Shown here one piece after another: positions 27,049-36,238 of a DNA stretch of 64,000 bases (positions within the stretch are counted from its first letter, which is position 1; every line of letters begins with the position of its first letter). The position numbers and the translations under genes are program-made. The DNA is taken from the NCBI RefSeq assembly GCF_900182615.1, contig NZ_FXTE01000001.1:992001-1056000 (forward strand), in the 5' to 3' direction. This stretch comes from Ruegeria faecimaris (GTDB lineage: Bacteria; Pseudomonadota; Alphaproteobacteria; Rhodobacterales; Rhodobacteraceae). The notes under the pieces were generated by a model, which made no database searches, was not told where the DNA came from, and saw only the letters and a program-made list of their open reading frames with translations.

Positions 27049-29054
27049 TGCCCTCCGTTCCTCAAGGAACGCATGCCAAGGCCGAACGCAGTCGTCTTTT
27101 GGTCTATAATGGCGGATTTCTGACAGCCGCGCGCGTGCGGAGAATTCTGTCACTGGCCGGATATGATATCGGCATCGGCACGCCCAAGGGGTCGGATCTG
27201 GTGGGTATCTGGGGCAATAGCCCGACGGCACATCGTGGACTGCGTATAGCGACCAAATACAATACTCCGATCTTGCGCGTAGAGGATGCATTCCTGCGAT
27301 CTCTGCACTCAGGACGCAATGGCGATGCTCCGCTGGGTCTGCTGCTTGATCGCAGCGGTGTGCATTTTGATCCAACACAGCCTTCGGATCTGGAAACACT
27401 TCTTGCGACCGACCCGTTGGATAATACGGCCCTGCTGAACCGGGCACGTGGCGGGATGGCGCGGCTGCGCGAACTGCATCTGAGTAAGTATTCCGCCTAT
27501 GATCCCGCGACCCCTGCGCCGGACCCAGGGTATGTCCTGGTTGTCGATCAAGCACGCGACGATGCTTCTGTAAGGGCAAGCGGCGGCGATGAGGCCCGGT
27601 TCCGCGAGATGCTGGTTATGGCGCAAGAGGAGAACCCCGGCGCGACCGTTCTGATCAAAACCCACCCCGACACGATCGCAGGGCACCGGCCCGGATATTA
27701 CTCTGCCGATGATCTGACCGACCGCGTATCCTTTCAGCACAGCGCCATCAGCCCCTGGACCTTGTTAGAGGGTGCTGTGGGCGTCTACACCCTGTCCTCG
27801 CAACTTGGGTTCGAGGCCATATTGGCCGGTCACAAACCCCGCGTCTTCGGCCAACCGTTTTACGCCGGATGGGGTCTTACCCAAGACGAAGCCCATTTCC
27901 CAAGACGCCAACGAAACCTGACGCGCGCGCAACTCTTCGCCGCCACCATGGTTCTTTATCCCAAGTGGTACGATCCCTATCGGGATCAGCTGTGCGAATT
28001 CGAATCCGTGCTGGACACGCTTGAAGGTCTGACCCGCGCCTGGCGACAAGATCACAAGGGCTGGACGGCATCCGGGATGCGGCTTTGGAAACGCAGGCAC
28101 CTGCAGCACATGTTTGGGCGCGAGAAAAAGGTAAAATTCACACCTGACGTTCCCGAAAACCCAGATCGTCCCCACATGGTTTGGGCGCGGCACGGCCGTG
28201 ATATGGAAAACGTCAAACGGGTCGAGGATGGCTTTGTTCGGTCCTGTGGGTTGGGGGCCAGCCTTGTGCCGCCTCTGTCGCTGTCGCTGGATGACCTTGG
28301 GATCTATTACGACCCGACCAAACCCAGCAGGCTGGAAGAGATGATCGCCAAGCGGGAGACCCTGCGGCCGGATCAGGAATTGCGGGCCGAGCGGTTGGTG
28401 ACACAGATTATCGCCGGAGCGGTCAGCAAATATAACACCGGCGGCCCGGTTCCGGACTTGCAAAAAGGTCACCGCATTCTGGTGCCCGGACAGGTCGAGG
28501 ACGATGCCTCGATCCTGTTTGGAACCAGCACCGTTCGCACCAACACCGAACTTCTGCGCACCGCCCGCGAGATGAACCCGACCGCCGTTCTGATCTATAA
28601 ACCGCACCCCGATGTCGAAGCTGGCCTGCGTGAAGGTGAGGCCGAAGCTGAGGGGCTAGCAGACCTGATCGTCACGAACACCGATCCCGCCGCATTGTTG
28701 GGTGAGGTTCAGGAGGTCTGGACCATGACCTCTCTGCTAGGGTTCGAGGCGCTGATGCGCGGATTGCCGGTCACAACGCTCGGTGCACCCTTTTATGCTG
28801 GTTGGGGTTTGACGCAGGATTTGGGGTCCGTCCCCGCCCGTCGTGGTGCACGGCCCTCCCTGCTGGGATTGATCCATGCCGCACTGATCGATTACCCGAG
28901 GTATCTGGACCCTGTCACCGGCATGCCCTGCCCTCCGGAAGTGGTATTGGAAAGGCTGACAGATGGCTACCAGAGCCGATCTGGACCCGGCCTTAGACTG
29001 CTCTCGAAACTACAGGGCGTTTTCGCAACACAGGCGCATCTCTGGCGCCGTTAG
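27045..29054 (+). CDS. Capsule polysaccharide transferase, KpsC/LipA family
   Basis: A 669-aa protein with two homologous halves, as in KpsC, which extends the beta-Kdo linker on the capsule lipid. The paired motifs are IKTHPDTIAG and IYKPHPDVEAG, and SQLGFEAILAGHKP with SLLGFEALMRGLPV, each followed by PFYAGWGLTQD. The start ATGATG overlaps the preceding stop. Its 3' end overlaps the convergent ribD stop by 3 nt (TTAG). No ABC exporter (KpsMTE) genes lie in the window. Confidence 0.92.
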   Translation: MMPSVPQGTHAKAERSRLLVYNGGFLTAARVRRILSLAGYDIGIGTPKGSDLVGIWGNSPTAHRGLRIATKYNTPILRVEDAFLRSLHSGRNGDAPLGLLLDRSGVHFDPTQPSDLETLLATDPLDNTALLNRARGGMARLRELHLSKYSAYDPATPAPDPGYVLVVDQARDDASVRASGGDEARFREMLVMAQEENPGATVLIKTHPDTIAGHRPGYYSADDLTDRVSFQHSAISPWTLLEGAVGVYTLSSQLGFEAILAGHKPRVFGQPFYAGWGLTQDEAHFPRRQRNLTRAQLFAATMVLYPKWYDPYRDQLCEFESVLDTLEGLTRAWRQDHKGWTASGMRLWKRRHLQHMFGREKKVKFTPDVPENPDRPHMVWARHGRDMENVKRVEDGFVRSCGLGASLVPPLSLSLDDLGIYYDPTKPSRLEEMIAKRETLRPDQELRAERLVTQIIAGAVSKYNTGGPVPDLQKGHRILVPGQVEDDASILFGTSTVRTNTELLRTAREMNPTAVLIYKPHPDVEAGLREGEAEAEGLADLIVTNTDPAALLGEVQEVWTMTSLLGFEALMRGLPVTTLGAPFYAGWGLTQDLGSVPARRGARPSLLGLIHAALIDYPRYLDPVTGMPCPPEVVLERLTDGYQSRSGPGLRLLSKLQGVFATQAHLWRR

Positions 29055-30151
29055 CGCAATGCCCGCGCCCAGCGATGCATCACGTCCTGACCGATGATGC
29101 GGGTCTCCAGCAGTTCAAACCGTGGGGCCTCATCCAGACGATCCATACCAAGCCCCCCGATGGCAGGCAAACCTTCGGCACCAATCGCAAGCCCGGCACT
29201 GAAGCCGATCAACTCATCAACCAGTTCATCCGCCAAAAGCGACGCGGCAAGGGACGATCCGCCCTCGCAAAAGACGCGGGTCAAACCCTCCTGCCCCAAC
29301 TGCAGCAACAGGTCAGCGGCATCAATGTGATGATCGCGTAACGCGCAGGGGATAAGCCTTGCGCCCAGTCCTTCCCACGCTTTTGCACGTTCGGCATCCG
29401 GTGACGGACCATGGCACAACCACACCGGAATTTTCGAGGCGGTGCGTGCCAGTTGACCCATCAACGGGATATCCAGATGGCGCGAAACGACGACGCGCAC
29501 AGGCTGACGTTCAATCCCAAGATCCCGAACTGTCAGAGAGGGGTCGTCTACGCGCGCCGTACCTGCCCCAACCATAACAGCATCATGCGTTGCCCGCATG
29601 GCATGAACAGCCCGCCGCGAGGTCTGACCCGTAATCCACTGACTATGGCCGCTTTCGGTCGCAATGCGCCCGTCAAAACTGCTGGCCAGTTTAAGCGTGA
29701 CAAATGGCCGGCCCTGTTCGGTCTTTAGAAAGAAACCGGCGTGGTCGCGGGCCGCCTGATCCGCAAGAACACCGGTTGTCACGTCAATCCCAGCCTCGCG
29801 CAGCATGGCAAAGCCCTGCCCGGCAACACGCGGATCACTGTCTTCGATGGCTGAAACAACACGCGCCACACCGGCCTCAATCAAGGCCTGAGCGCAAGGC
29901 GGGGTCTGTCCGTGATGGGCGCAGGGTTCAAGCGAGACATAAGCAGTCGCGCCACGCGCCTGCGATCCCGCCTGTCTTAACGCTTCGGTTTCCGCATGTG
30001 GCCGACCACCAGGTTGCGTCCAACCACGCCCAACAATCCGCCCGTCCTGTACGAGTACGCAGCCAACGGATGGGTTGGGCCAGCACGTCCCCTGTCCGCG
30101 CCGCCCCAAGGCAAGGGCCAGCGCCATATATCGCTTATCTGTTTCGCTCAC
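29051..30151 (-). CDS. ribD: Bifunctional riboflavin deaminase-reductase
   Basis: A 366-aa enzyme for steps two and three of riboflavin synthesis. The N-terminal zinc deaminase has RPHAETEAL and [12 protein letters not shown]; the C-terminal reductase has [15 protein letters not shown] and [10 protein letters not shown]. It starts with GTG at 30151, overlapping the nrdR stop (GTGA). The capsule cassette separates it from ribE. Confidence 0.96.
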   Translation of the reverse strand: MSETDKRYMALALALGRRGQGTCWPNPSVGCVLVQDGRIVGRGWTQPGGRPHAETEALRQAGSQARGATAYVSLEPCAHHGQTPPCAQALIEAGVARVVSAIEDSDPRVAGQGFAMLREAGIDVTTGVLADQAARDHAGFFLKTEQGRPFVTLKLASSFDGRIATESGHSQWITGQTSRRAVHAMRATHDAVMVGAGTARVDDPSLTVRDLGIERQPVRVVVSRHLDIPLMGQLARTASKIPVWLCHGPSPDAERAKAWEGLGARLIPCALRDHHIDAADLLLQLGQEGLTRVFCEGGSSLAASLLADELVDELIGFSAGLAIGAEGLPAIGGLGMDRLDEAPRFELLETRIIGQDVMHRWARALR

Positions 30152-30618
30152 TCGTCCGTCGAAGGCTGCGGCGGGCGCAGTTCGTGGACAAACTCCTCGA
30201 AATCATCGGCCGCCTGGAAATTCTTATACACGCTTGCAAACCGAACATAGGCAACGGTGTCGATCCGCGCCAGAGCTTCCATAACAATTTCACCGATCTT
30301 GCTGGACGGAATGTCGGTATCGCCCATGCTTTCCAGCCGTCGCACAATACCCGAGATCATCTGATCAATGCGTTCCGGATCAATCGGGCGTTTCTGCATC
30401 GAGATACGGATCGACCGTTCCAGCTTGTCTCGATCGAAATCCTCGCGTTTTCCATTGGTTTTGATCACAACCAGATCGCGTAACTGAACGCGTTCATAGG
30501 TGGTGAACCGTCCGCCGCAAGCCGGGCAGAAACGGCGCCTGCGGATCGCGACATGATCCTCTGCCGGGCGTGAATCTTTGACCTGAGTGTCGATATTTCC
30601 GCAAAACGGGCAGCGCAT
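30148..30618 (-). CDS. nrdR: Transcriptional repressor NrdR
   Basis: A 156-aa ATP/dATP-sensing repressor of ribonucleotide reductase genes. The zinc ribbon uses Cys3, Cys6, Cys31 and Cys34 (CPFC, CPAC), followed by the ATP-cone ([21 protein letters not shown]). The frame extends upstream, but MRCPFCGN is the universal start. Coupled with ribD, as is common in this group. Confidence 0.97.
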   Translation of the reverse strand: MRCPFCGNIDTQVKDSRPAEDHVAIRRRRFCPACGGRFTTYERVQLRDLVVIKTNGKREDFDRDKLERSIRISMQKRPIDPERIDQMISGIVRRLESMGDTDIPSSKIGEIVMEALARIDTVAYVRFASVYKNFQAADDFEEFVHELRPPQPSTDE

Positions 30619-30671
30619 CCGCCGTCTCCTCGTCTCTTGTTCCGCCTCTTTTAGTAAGCGCTGTGGCCCAC

Positions 30672-30680
30672 TTATCCACA
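30672..30680 (+). promoter_or_regulatory. Perfect DnaA box upstream of nrdR
   Basis: TTATCCACA, an exact match to the TTATNCACA consensus, about 54 bp before the nrdR start. A single 9-mer may be chance, but its place ahead of a dNTP-supply regulator is suggestive. Confidence 0.5.
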
Positions 30681-30739
30681 ACTATAGGGCAGCCTCTAGG
30701 ATTTGGGTAGTCGGAAATTTTTACCGCTAAATAAAGGGG

Positions 30740-31153
30740 TCACGCGAAATGCGCAGCGACGCGTCGGTTGTGTGATTGGGTCCGGTGTTCAAACAGATAA
30801 ACGCCCTGCCATGTCCCCAGCATGGGCACCCCTGCGGCGACAGGAATGCCCAAGGACACAGGCAGCAACGCAGCTTTGATATGTGCTGGCATATCGTCTG
30901 GCCCCTCATAGGTGTGCCTTAAATACGCCATCGACGGATCATCCGCCGGTGGCACTAGACGTTCGAAAAAGGCCTGCAAATCCGTCCGCACCTCGGGGTC
31001 CGCATTTTCCTGAATGGCCAGAGAACACGAGGTATGGCGCACAAACAGGGTCAACAATCCGTCGCGACCGCTTGGGGCAAGCCAGTCTCGTATACCCGAG
31101 GTGAACTCATACAGCCCCGGCCCCTGCGTTGAAATGATAAACTCGGTCTGCAA
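30740..31153 (-). CDS. YjbQ family (UPF0047) protein
   Basis: A 137-aa member of the YjbQ family, some of which have weak thiamine-phosphate synthase activity. Marks are FVRHTSCSLAIQENADPEV, the metal-site HTYEGPDDMPAH and GTWQGVYLFEHR. The frame extends to 31279, but that overlaps the neighbouring gene; a TTG at 31153 preceded by GAAGGTAAG gives the family length, so it is taken as the start. Confidence 0.88.
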   Translation of the reverse strand: MQTEFIISTQGPGLYEFTSGIRDWLAPSGRDGLLTLFVRHTSCSLAIQENADPEVRTDLQAFFERLVPPADDPSMAYLRHTYEGPDDMPAHIKAALLPVSLGIPVAAGVPMLGTWQGVYLFEHRTQSHNRRVAAHFA

Positions 31154-31172
31154 AACGCGGGTCTTACCTTCT

Positions 31173-31571
31173 TCAGTCAAAAATTGGCTGCCGGAAACAC
31201 AGGCCATTCGCGTTCTGGACGGACCTGCTCTGCCCCGGCTGGAAACCAATGGAAACAAAGCTTGTGCTCTGCTCGACATTTGCTGGAGGGGTCAACGAGA
31301 ATTGGACCGCCGTGCGGCGACCGGTGGCTTCGCTTGGGCCATATCCACGCACAACATAGATATTCTGCTGCCACCCTGCCCCTAAGCTGCGACGAGCAAA
31401 ATCTGCAGCAGCGCACCAATAGCCATCCACATCCCTGCGCGCGCGCGGGATCACCTCAAACACTTTGTCGTTTACTGCAACAGTCTGAAAACCGTTTGGT
31501 GCTGCTGTCACCGCCCCCGGTTCAAACAACGTGGCGGCGGCCAGAACCGCAGATGTGATCACTTTTTTCAT
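31173..31571 (-). CDS. Secreted hypothetical protein
   Basis: A 132-aa protein with a signal peptide (MKKVITSAVLAAATLF to about residue 23) and a soluble domain with two cysteines (YWCAAADFA and GLCFRQP) that could form a disulfide. I recall similar short exported proteins in roseobacters but no function. It ends 19 nt before the yjbQ start, so the two are probably one transcript. Confidence 0.75.
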   Translation of the reverse strand: MKKVITSAVLAAATLFEPGAVTAAPNGFQTVAVNDKVFEVIPRARRDVDGYWCAAADFARRSLGAGWQQNIYVVRGYGPSEATGRRTAVQFSLTPPANVEQSTSFVSIGFQPGQSRSVQNANGLCFRQPIFD

Positions 31572-31649
31572 AATGCTACTCTCTCATGTTTCTTGATAAA
31601 TATTAAAGTAGATTGCAGGCGGCCATGGCAAAGCCACCTCACGTTCAAT

Positions 31650-32198
31650 TCAGGCATTGTTCCTATTTACGTGAACCGGCATCAGCCAGCCCCGATATCG
31701 GATCAGTTGACCCAACATCGGCATTTCTGCGGAAACATCGAACCGAAACCGGCCTTGATCATCCTGCCATTCCACCGTCGCCGAACGCGGTAAAAGAAAG
31801 TTTGGGCATGGCACCCCCAATAGAGTGAGGCGCAGGATGTTCAAATGCAGCTTTTGACCTCGAACCTGTGGGCGCATCCAGATGGTCAGCCCTCCGATCC
31901 TCTCTTTCACGCACCGCCTGTCTGCGTCGTAGACCAGATGAGACAGCGTCTCATGCCCGCCAAAATCCCTGAACCATTCCCATTCCTGGCCATTGAGTTT
32001 GGTTCGAATGCGGACCGTCTGAGTATCTGCAGCGGGGGGAAACCCACCCAACCACAATGACAAAGAGGTCAACCACCCGGTTCCTCTTTGGATGCTGCAT
32101 AGTCCTGTAAACTCTGCCGTTTCACTGTGGAATTTTCGGACCGCATCCGGCACCTCAGAATTGGCTGGAAGGGCCTGCAGAAATGGGTCCGGCCTCAC
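31650..32198 (-). CDS. DUF4166 domain protein
   Basis: A 182-aa protein. The segments FLQALPANSEVPDAVRKFH, TVRIRTKLNGQEWEWFRDFGG and PRSATVEWQDDQGRFRFDV suggest the DUF4166 fold; function unknown. The frame is open to 32357, but the GTG at 32198 overlaps the DCC stop (GTGA) and begins where homology begins. Coupled to the DCC gene. Confidence 0.78.
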   Translation of the reverse strand: MRPDPFLQALPANSEVPDAVRKFHSETAEFTGLCSIQRGTGWLTSLSLWLGGFPPAADTQTVRIRTKLNGQEWEWFRDFGGHETLSHLVYDADRRCVKERIGGLTIWMRPQVRGQKLHLNILRLTLLGVPCPNFLLPRSATVEWQDDQGRFRFDVSAEMPMLGQLIRYRGWLMPVHVNRNNA

Positions 32199-32635
32199 GC
32201 ATACCCTCCGGGGAAGAACCGCGCTTTCATGGATGAATCCGGAACCAGGCACGTTTCGAACCGTCCAAAGAATGCAAATCGGTGGCGCGCGATGAAATGA
32301 TAAAGCGGATCCTTCAAAAACCGCGGAAGAAATCGACAGGCCGACAGAACAGGCCACAAAGCGGGTAAGCTGCGCATTGCAGCAGCAAAAGCATCCAAGC
32401 GCTGATGCACAACACCGTCAACGATCACAAGATTGGTTTCAAACTCGTCGGTGGGCAGGCCGAGTTGCCGGTAAAGGCTTTGTCCTATGGGGGACTGGGC
32501 AATTACAAACTTGAACCGCTTCTTTGTGTCAGCCCACAGCATGAACCTGAAAAACCGAGAACACAGCACGCATTCTCCATCAAAAACGATGAGGTTCTGC
32601 TCGGTTCCCACATCTGAGATCGCCCGGTCTTGCAT
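32195..32635 (-). CDS. DCC family thiol-disulfide oxidoreductase (DUF393)
   Basis: A 146-aa protein named for its Asp-Cys-Cys motif: FDGECVLCSRFFRF puts a CxxC at the N-terminus, as in thioredoxin-like proteins. Its partner is unknown. The start is uncertain: GTG 32659, ATG 32635 or a later GTG. The stop overlaps the DUF4166 start. Confidence 0.85.
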   Translation of the reverse strand: MQDRAISDVGTEQNLIVFDGECVLCSRFFRFMLWADTKKRFKFVIAQSPIGQSLYRQLGLPTDEFETNLVIVDGVVHQRLDAFAAAMRSLPALWPVLSACRFLPRFLKDPLYHFIARHRFAFFGRFETCLVPDSSMKARFFPGGYA

Positions 32636-32934
32636 TGGATACCAGATCAATTTCGCCACAACCGGACCGTGCCATTGAAGGGTAAAATCCGCAATGCGAC
32701 ACGTAGGTTTTCAGATGAAACGTGCCGGGGAGCCACCGATCGCTAGTCTGAGACGACCGGAGCTCTACCCTCATCCCCACAAGGTGCTGACCCGACAACA
32801 CGAGGTAACTATGCCTTTGCGTTGCTATATCCTTGCTGAAAAGTGCCAGAAACTTGTGAAAACCTGCCAGATGGGTTTGCCTGCACCCGTGCAAACTGGG
32901 TTCAAATTTTTCGCGAAAGCATTAAGAATTGGAT

Positions 32935-33942
32935 ATGGAGCTTGATATTGCCAGAATTCAACACCTGACCCGAACGGTAGATGAGCGTTCGGGCGGCCCA
33001 GAGTTAGCAGACCAGCTTTTGGAACGCAGCGGTCTAAGCCGAGCGGCAATCGCTCCCCCCACTACAGTCTACAGTGCGCAAACTGAGGCGATGTTCATCA
33101 GATATGCCTGCGACGCTATGCGCGACATAACTTTTGCCGCCTATGCGGGTTCAAAAGTCAGTTCGGCCTCTAGCATTACGGCCTATATCAGCAAGTACTC
33201 TCGTGACCTCCGACAGGTGTTTGAAAACACAACCCGCTTCTCTCGCATCATAGATCCCACAATCACCTTCAGTCTGCGCCATGCCGGGAATTTTGTGTCC
33301 TTCGAGGCGGACTGGGAAGACGCAAGTTTTGCCCGGTATCACAGACGCACAGAGTTTTTGATGTTTGGGACACTGGCGCGAATGCGGAACCTGACGCAGT
33401 CAGACTTCCACCCCATAGCAATTCGCTTTCAACACGAGGTTGGAGAGAAAAGAAATCTATTTCAAAAGCTTGCAGGATTTTCGGTAGAGTTTGGAGCAGA
33501 AAACCTAGAGATTGTTCTGTCGCCTTCATCTCTGGATCTTCCCGTGCCCACATATGACCCGATGCTTCGAGAGCATCTGATTGAGTACGGGGAACGCGTC
33601 TTGGCAGAGCGGGCCTCGCCTAAGCAAAAATTGCGGGCGCAGGTCGAGGGTCTGATTACACGTTCGATGCCGGGGAATTTTCCGCAAGCCGATGACATAG
33701 CCGCCAATCTCGGCATGAGCCCGCGAACATTTGCGCGTCGGCTAAAGGATGAAGGGTCAAGCTATCGAGAGATCGCAGACGATCTGCGCTGTGATCTGGC
33801 CCAAACTTTCATCACCAACGGTATGCAGCTATCTGAAATTGCATTCTCACTTGGCTACGCAGACCAACCCGCCTTTTCCACCGCTTTCAAACGGTGGACG
33901 GGTCGCGCGCCCAGCGCTTTCCGCAGCCGCCTGGACCCGTGA
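32935..33942 (+). CDS. AraC family regulator with Arabinose_bd-type N-terminal domain
   Basis: A 335-aa regulator: an N-terminal ligand domain of the PF12625 type (ERSGLSRAAI, TITFSLRHAGNFVSFEADW), then a C-terminal AraC double helix-turn-helix (ANLGMSPRTFARRLKDEGSSYREI and IAFSLGYADQPAFSTAFKRWTGRAPSAFR). Start ATG 32935; a TTG 6 nt upstream is in frame. Divergent from the DCC gene across about 300 bp that hold nothing else I can support. Target unknown. Confidence 0.92.
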   Translation: MELDIARIQHLTRTVDERSGGPELADQLLERSGLSRAAIAPPTTVYSAQTEAMFIRYACDAMRDITFAAYAGSKVSSASSITAYISKYSRDLRQVFENTTRFSRIIDPTITFSLRHAGNFVSFEADWEDASFARYHRRTEFLMFGTLARMRNLTQSDFHPIAIRFQHEVGEKRNLFQKLAGFSVEFGAENLEIVLSPSSLDLPVPTYDPMLREHLIEYGERVLAERASPKQKLRAQVEGLITRSMPGNFPQADDIAANLGMSPRTFARRLKDEGSSYREIADDLRCDLAQTFITNGMQLSEIAFSLGYADQPAFSTAFKRWTGRAPSAFRSRLDP

Positions 33943-34102
33943 TCGTAACTTTGAGGTAGCCGGGGGTCGTCAGCCTTGCAGCCTCGCCCCGGCCCGTCCC
34001 ATGAGTGGACATTGCGGATATAGGAAGACGCGCAGCGGGCTTCTTGTGAGTTCTCGCCAAATTGATGTTTCTACAAGCCACCGTGACCAGTGGTTTCAAA
34101 CG

Positions 34103-34130
34103 AAAAAGGCGCCTCGGTCGAGGCGCCTTT
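34103..34130 (-). terminator. Rho-independent terminator of rpoD
   Basis: Arms AAAGGCGCCTCG (34105-34116) and CGAGGCGCCTTT (34119-34130) are perfect reverse complements; on the minus strand the stem ends in TTTTT (34107-34103). It lies 6 nt past the rpoD stop. Confidence 0.92.
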
Positions 34131-34135
34131 CTGGG

Positions 34136-36124
34136 TTACTGATCCAGGAACGACCGCAACTTTCGCGACCTGCTGGGGTGTTTCAGTTTTCGCAGCGCCT
34201 TCGCCTCGATCTGACGGATACGTTCGCGCGTCACGCTGAACTGTTGGCCGACCTCTTCCAGAGTGTGGTCGGTGTTCATACCGATGCCAAACCGCATCCG
34301 CAGAACCCGTTCTTCCCGCGGGGTAAGTGAGGCCAGAACACGCGTGGTCGTTTCCTTGAGGTTTTCCTGAATAGCACTGTCCAGCGGCAGCACAGCATTC
34401 TTGTCCTCAATGAAATCGCCAAGCTGGCTGTCTTCTTCGTCGCCAATCGGCGTTTCCAGGCTGATCGGTTCCTTGGCGATCTTCATCACCTTGCGGACCT
34501 TCTCCAGCGGCATCTGCAGCTTTTCGGCCAGTTCTTCCGGCGTCGGCTCGCGGCCGATTTCATGCAGCATCTGACGACCGGTCCGAACCAACTTGTTGAT
34601 CGTCTCGATCATATGGACCGGGATACGGATCGTGCGTGCCTGATCCGCGATGGACCGGGTGATCGCCTGACGGATCCACCAGGTGGCATAGGTCGAGAAC
34701 TTATACCCGCGGCGGTATTCGAACTTGTCTACGGCCTTCATCAGGCCAATGTTACCTTCCTGAATAAGATCAAGGAATTGCAGACCACGGTTCGTGTATT
34801 TTTTGGCGATCGAGATCACCAGACGTAGGTTGGCTTCGACCATTTCTTTCTTGGCCTGGCGCGCCTCTTTCTCGCCTTTCTGGACCTGCTGTACGATGCG
34901 GCGGAATTCGCTGATGTCCAGGCCAACATATTGCCCGACCTGAGCCATATCGTTGCGCAGTTCCTCGACCTTGGAGGTCGAGCGTTCGATGAACATCTGC
35001 CAGCCCCGGCCCGGCTTTTCAGCCATCTCAGCCAGCCAGTTCGGGTCCAGTTCACGCCCACGATAGGCGTCAACAAATTCGCGACGGTTGATGCGGGCCT
35101 GATCCGCCAGCTTCACCATCGAGCTGTCCAGCGACATGATCCGACGATTGATGCCATAGAGCTGGTCGATCAAAGCATCGATCCGGTTGTTGTGCAGATG
35201 AAGGCCGTTCACCAGTTCGACAATCTCGGCGCGCAGCTTCTGATAGGTCGCTTCGTCCGTGTCGCTGAATGTGCCGTCTTCGTTCAGGGTTGCCGAAATC
35301 CGGCTGTCCTGCATTTCGCTCAGCATCGCAAAATCAGTCGAAATACGCTCGAGTGTCGTCAGAACCTGATCTTTCAGAGCAGCTTCCATAGCAGCGAGCG
35401 ACATGTTCGCCTGCTCGTCTTCGTCATCGTCATCATCGGTCGCAATCGGGTTGCCATCGGCATCCAGCTCGGGGCCTTCTTCCTTGGCGGGCTTTGCGGC
35501 CTGCACGGTCGAAGTGTCGACGACCGGCTCTTCAACATCGCCGTCTTCGTCCATCTGATTGCCGAAAGTGGCCTCCAGATCAATGACGTCGCGCAGCAGA
35601 ATGTCTTCGGACAGCAATTCATCATGCCAGATCGTAATCGCCTGGAAGGTCAGCGGGCTTTCACAAAGCCCCAGGATCATCGTATTGCGACCAGCCTCAA
35701 TCCGCTTGGCGATGGCGATTTCGCCCTCACGGCTGAGCAGTTCGACCGAACCCATTTCGCGCAGATACATGCGCACCGGGTCATCGGTACGATCAAGCTT
35801 TTCGGCGGCGGCACCCGCCAGCGTGACCTCACGGTTGCTTTCCGTTGTGATCAGGTCGGTCGAGCCTTTATTCTCTTCCTCTTCCGCCTCTTCATCTTCG
35901 ATGATGTTGATCCCCATCTCGGACAGCATCGACATAACGTCTTCGATCTGCTCCGAGCTGACCTGATCAGGCGGCAGGACCTGATTGAGCTGGTCGTAGG
36001 TGATGTAACCTTTCTCGCGGGCCTCGGCGATCATCTTCTTGACCTGAGTCTGGCTCATGTCCAGCGAGATTTCCTGTTCCTGCTCGTCGGATTTGCTGTC
36101 TTCGTTTGTATCCTTGGCGGCCAT
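34136..36124 (-). CDS. rpoD: RNA polymerase primary sigma factor (sigma-70)
   Basis: A 662-aa housekeeping sigma factor. Region 1.1 opens the protein, followed by an acidic non-conserved insert ([21 protein letters not shown]), region 2 with the -10-recognising helix ([18 protein letters not shown]), region 3 and region 4 ([34 protein letters not shown]). Directly downstream of dnaG, as in the classic macromolecular-synthesis operon, with 114 bp between. Confidence 0.98.
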   Translation of the reverse strand: MAAKDTNEDSKSDEQEQEISLDMSQTQVKKMIAEAREKGYITYDQLNQVLPPDQVSSEQIEDVMSMLSEMGINIIEDEEAEEEENKGSTDLITTESNREVTLAGAAAEKLDRTDDPVRMYLREMGSVELLSREGEIAIAKRIEAGRNTMILGLCESPLTFQAITIWHDELLSEDILLRDVIDLEATFGNQMDEDGDVEEPVVDTSTVQAAKPAKEEGPELDADGNPIATDDDDDEDEQANMSLAAMEAALKDQVLTTLERISTDFAMLSEMQDSRISATLNEDGTFSDTDEATYQKLRAEIVELVNGLHLHNNRIDALIDQLYGINRRIMSLDSSMVKLADQARINRREFVDAYRGRELDPNWLAEMAEKPGRGWQMFIERSTSKVEELRNDMAQVGQYVGLDISEFRRIVQQVQKGEKEARQAKKEMVEANLRLVISIAKKYTNRGLQFLDLIQEGNIGLMKAVDKFEYRRGYKFSTYATWWIRQAITRSIADQARTIRIPVHMIETINKLVRTGRQMLHEIGREPTPEELAEKLQMPLEKVRKVMKIAKEPISLETPIGDEEDSQLGDFIEDKNAVLPLDSAIQENLKETTTRVLASLTPREERVLRMRFGIGMNTDHTLEEVGQQFSVTRERIRQIEAKALRKLKHPSRSRKLRSFLDQ

Positions 36125-36146
36125 TCAATGCTCCTGCAGGGATGGG

Positions 36147-36167
36147 TGATTCGATTGAACCGAATCA
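36147..36167. promoter_or_regulatory. Inverted repeat upstream of rpoD
   Basis: TGATTCG (36147-36153) and CGAATCA (36161-36167) pair over 7 bp around ATTGAAC, 23 bp before the rpoD start; a third TGATTCG lies near 36181. It may be an operator or leader hairpin. Confidence 0.35.
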
Positions 36168-36238
36168 TTAGCGCGTTGAAGTGATTCGGCCACCCGTTTA
36201 CCTGTTTTTCTTTTCCAGTGCCTTACGAAAACACCACA

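Noticed and set aside
34931..36184. Long open frame antisense to rpoD
   Set aside because: Caused by codon bias of rpoD on the other strand; the translation resembles no family.
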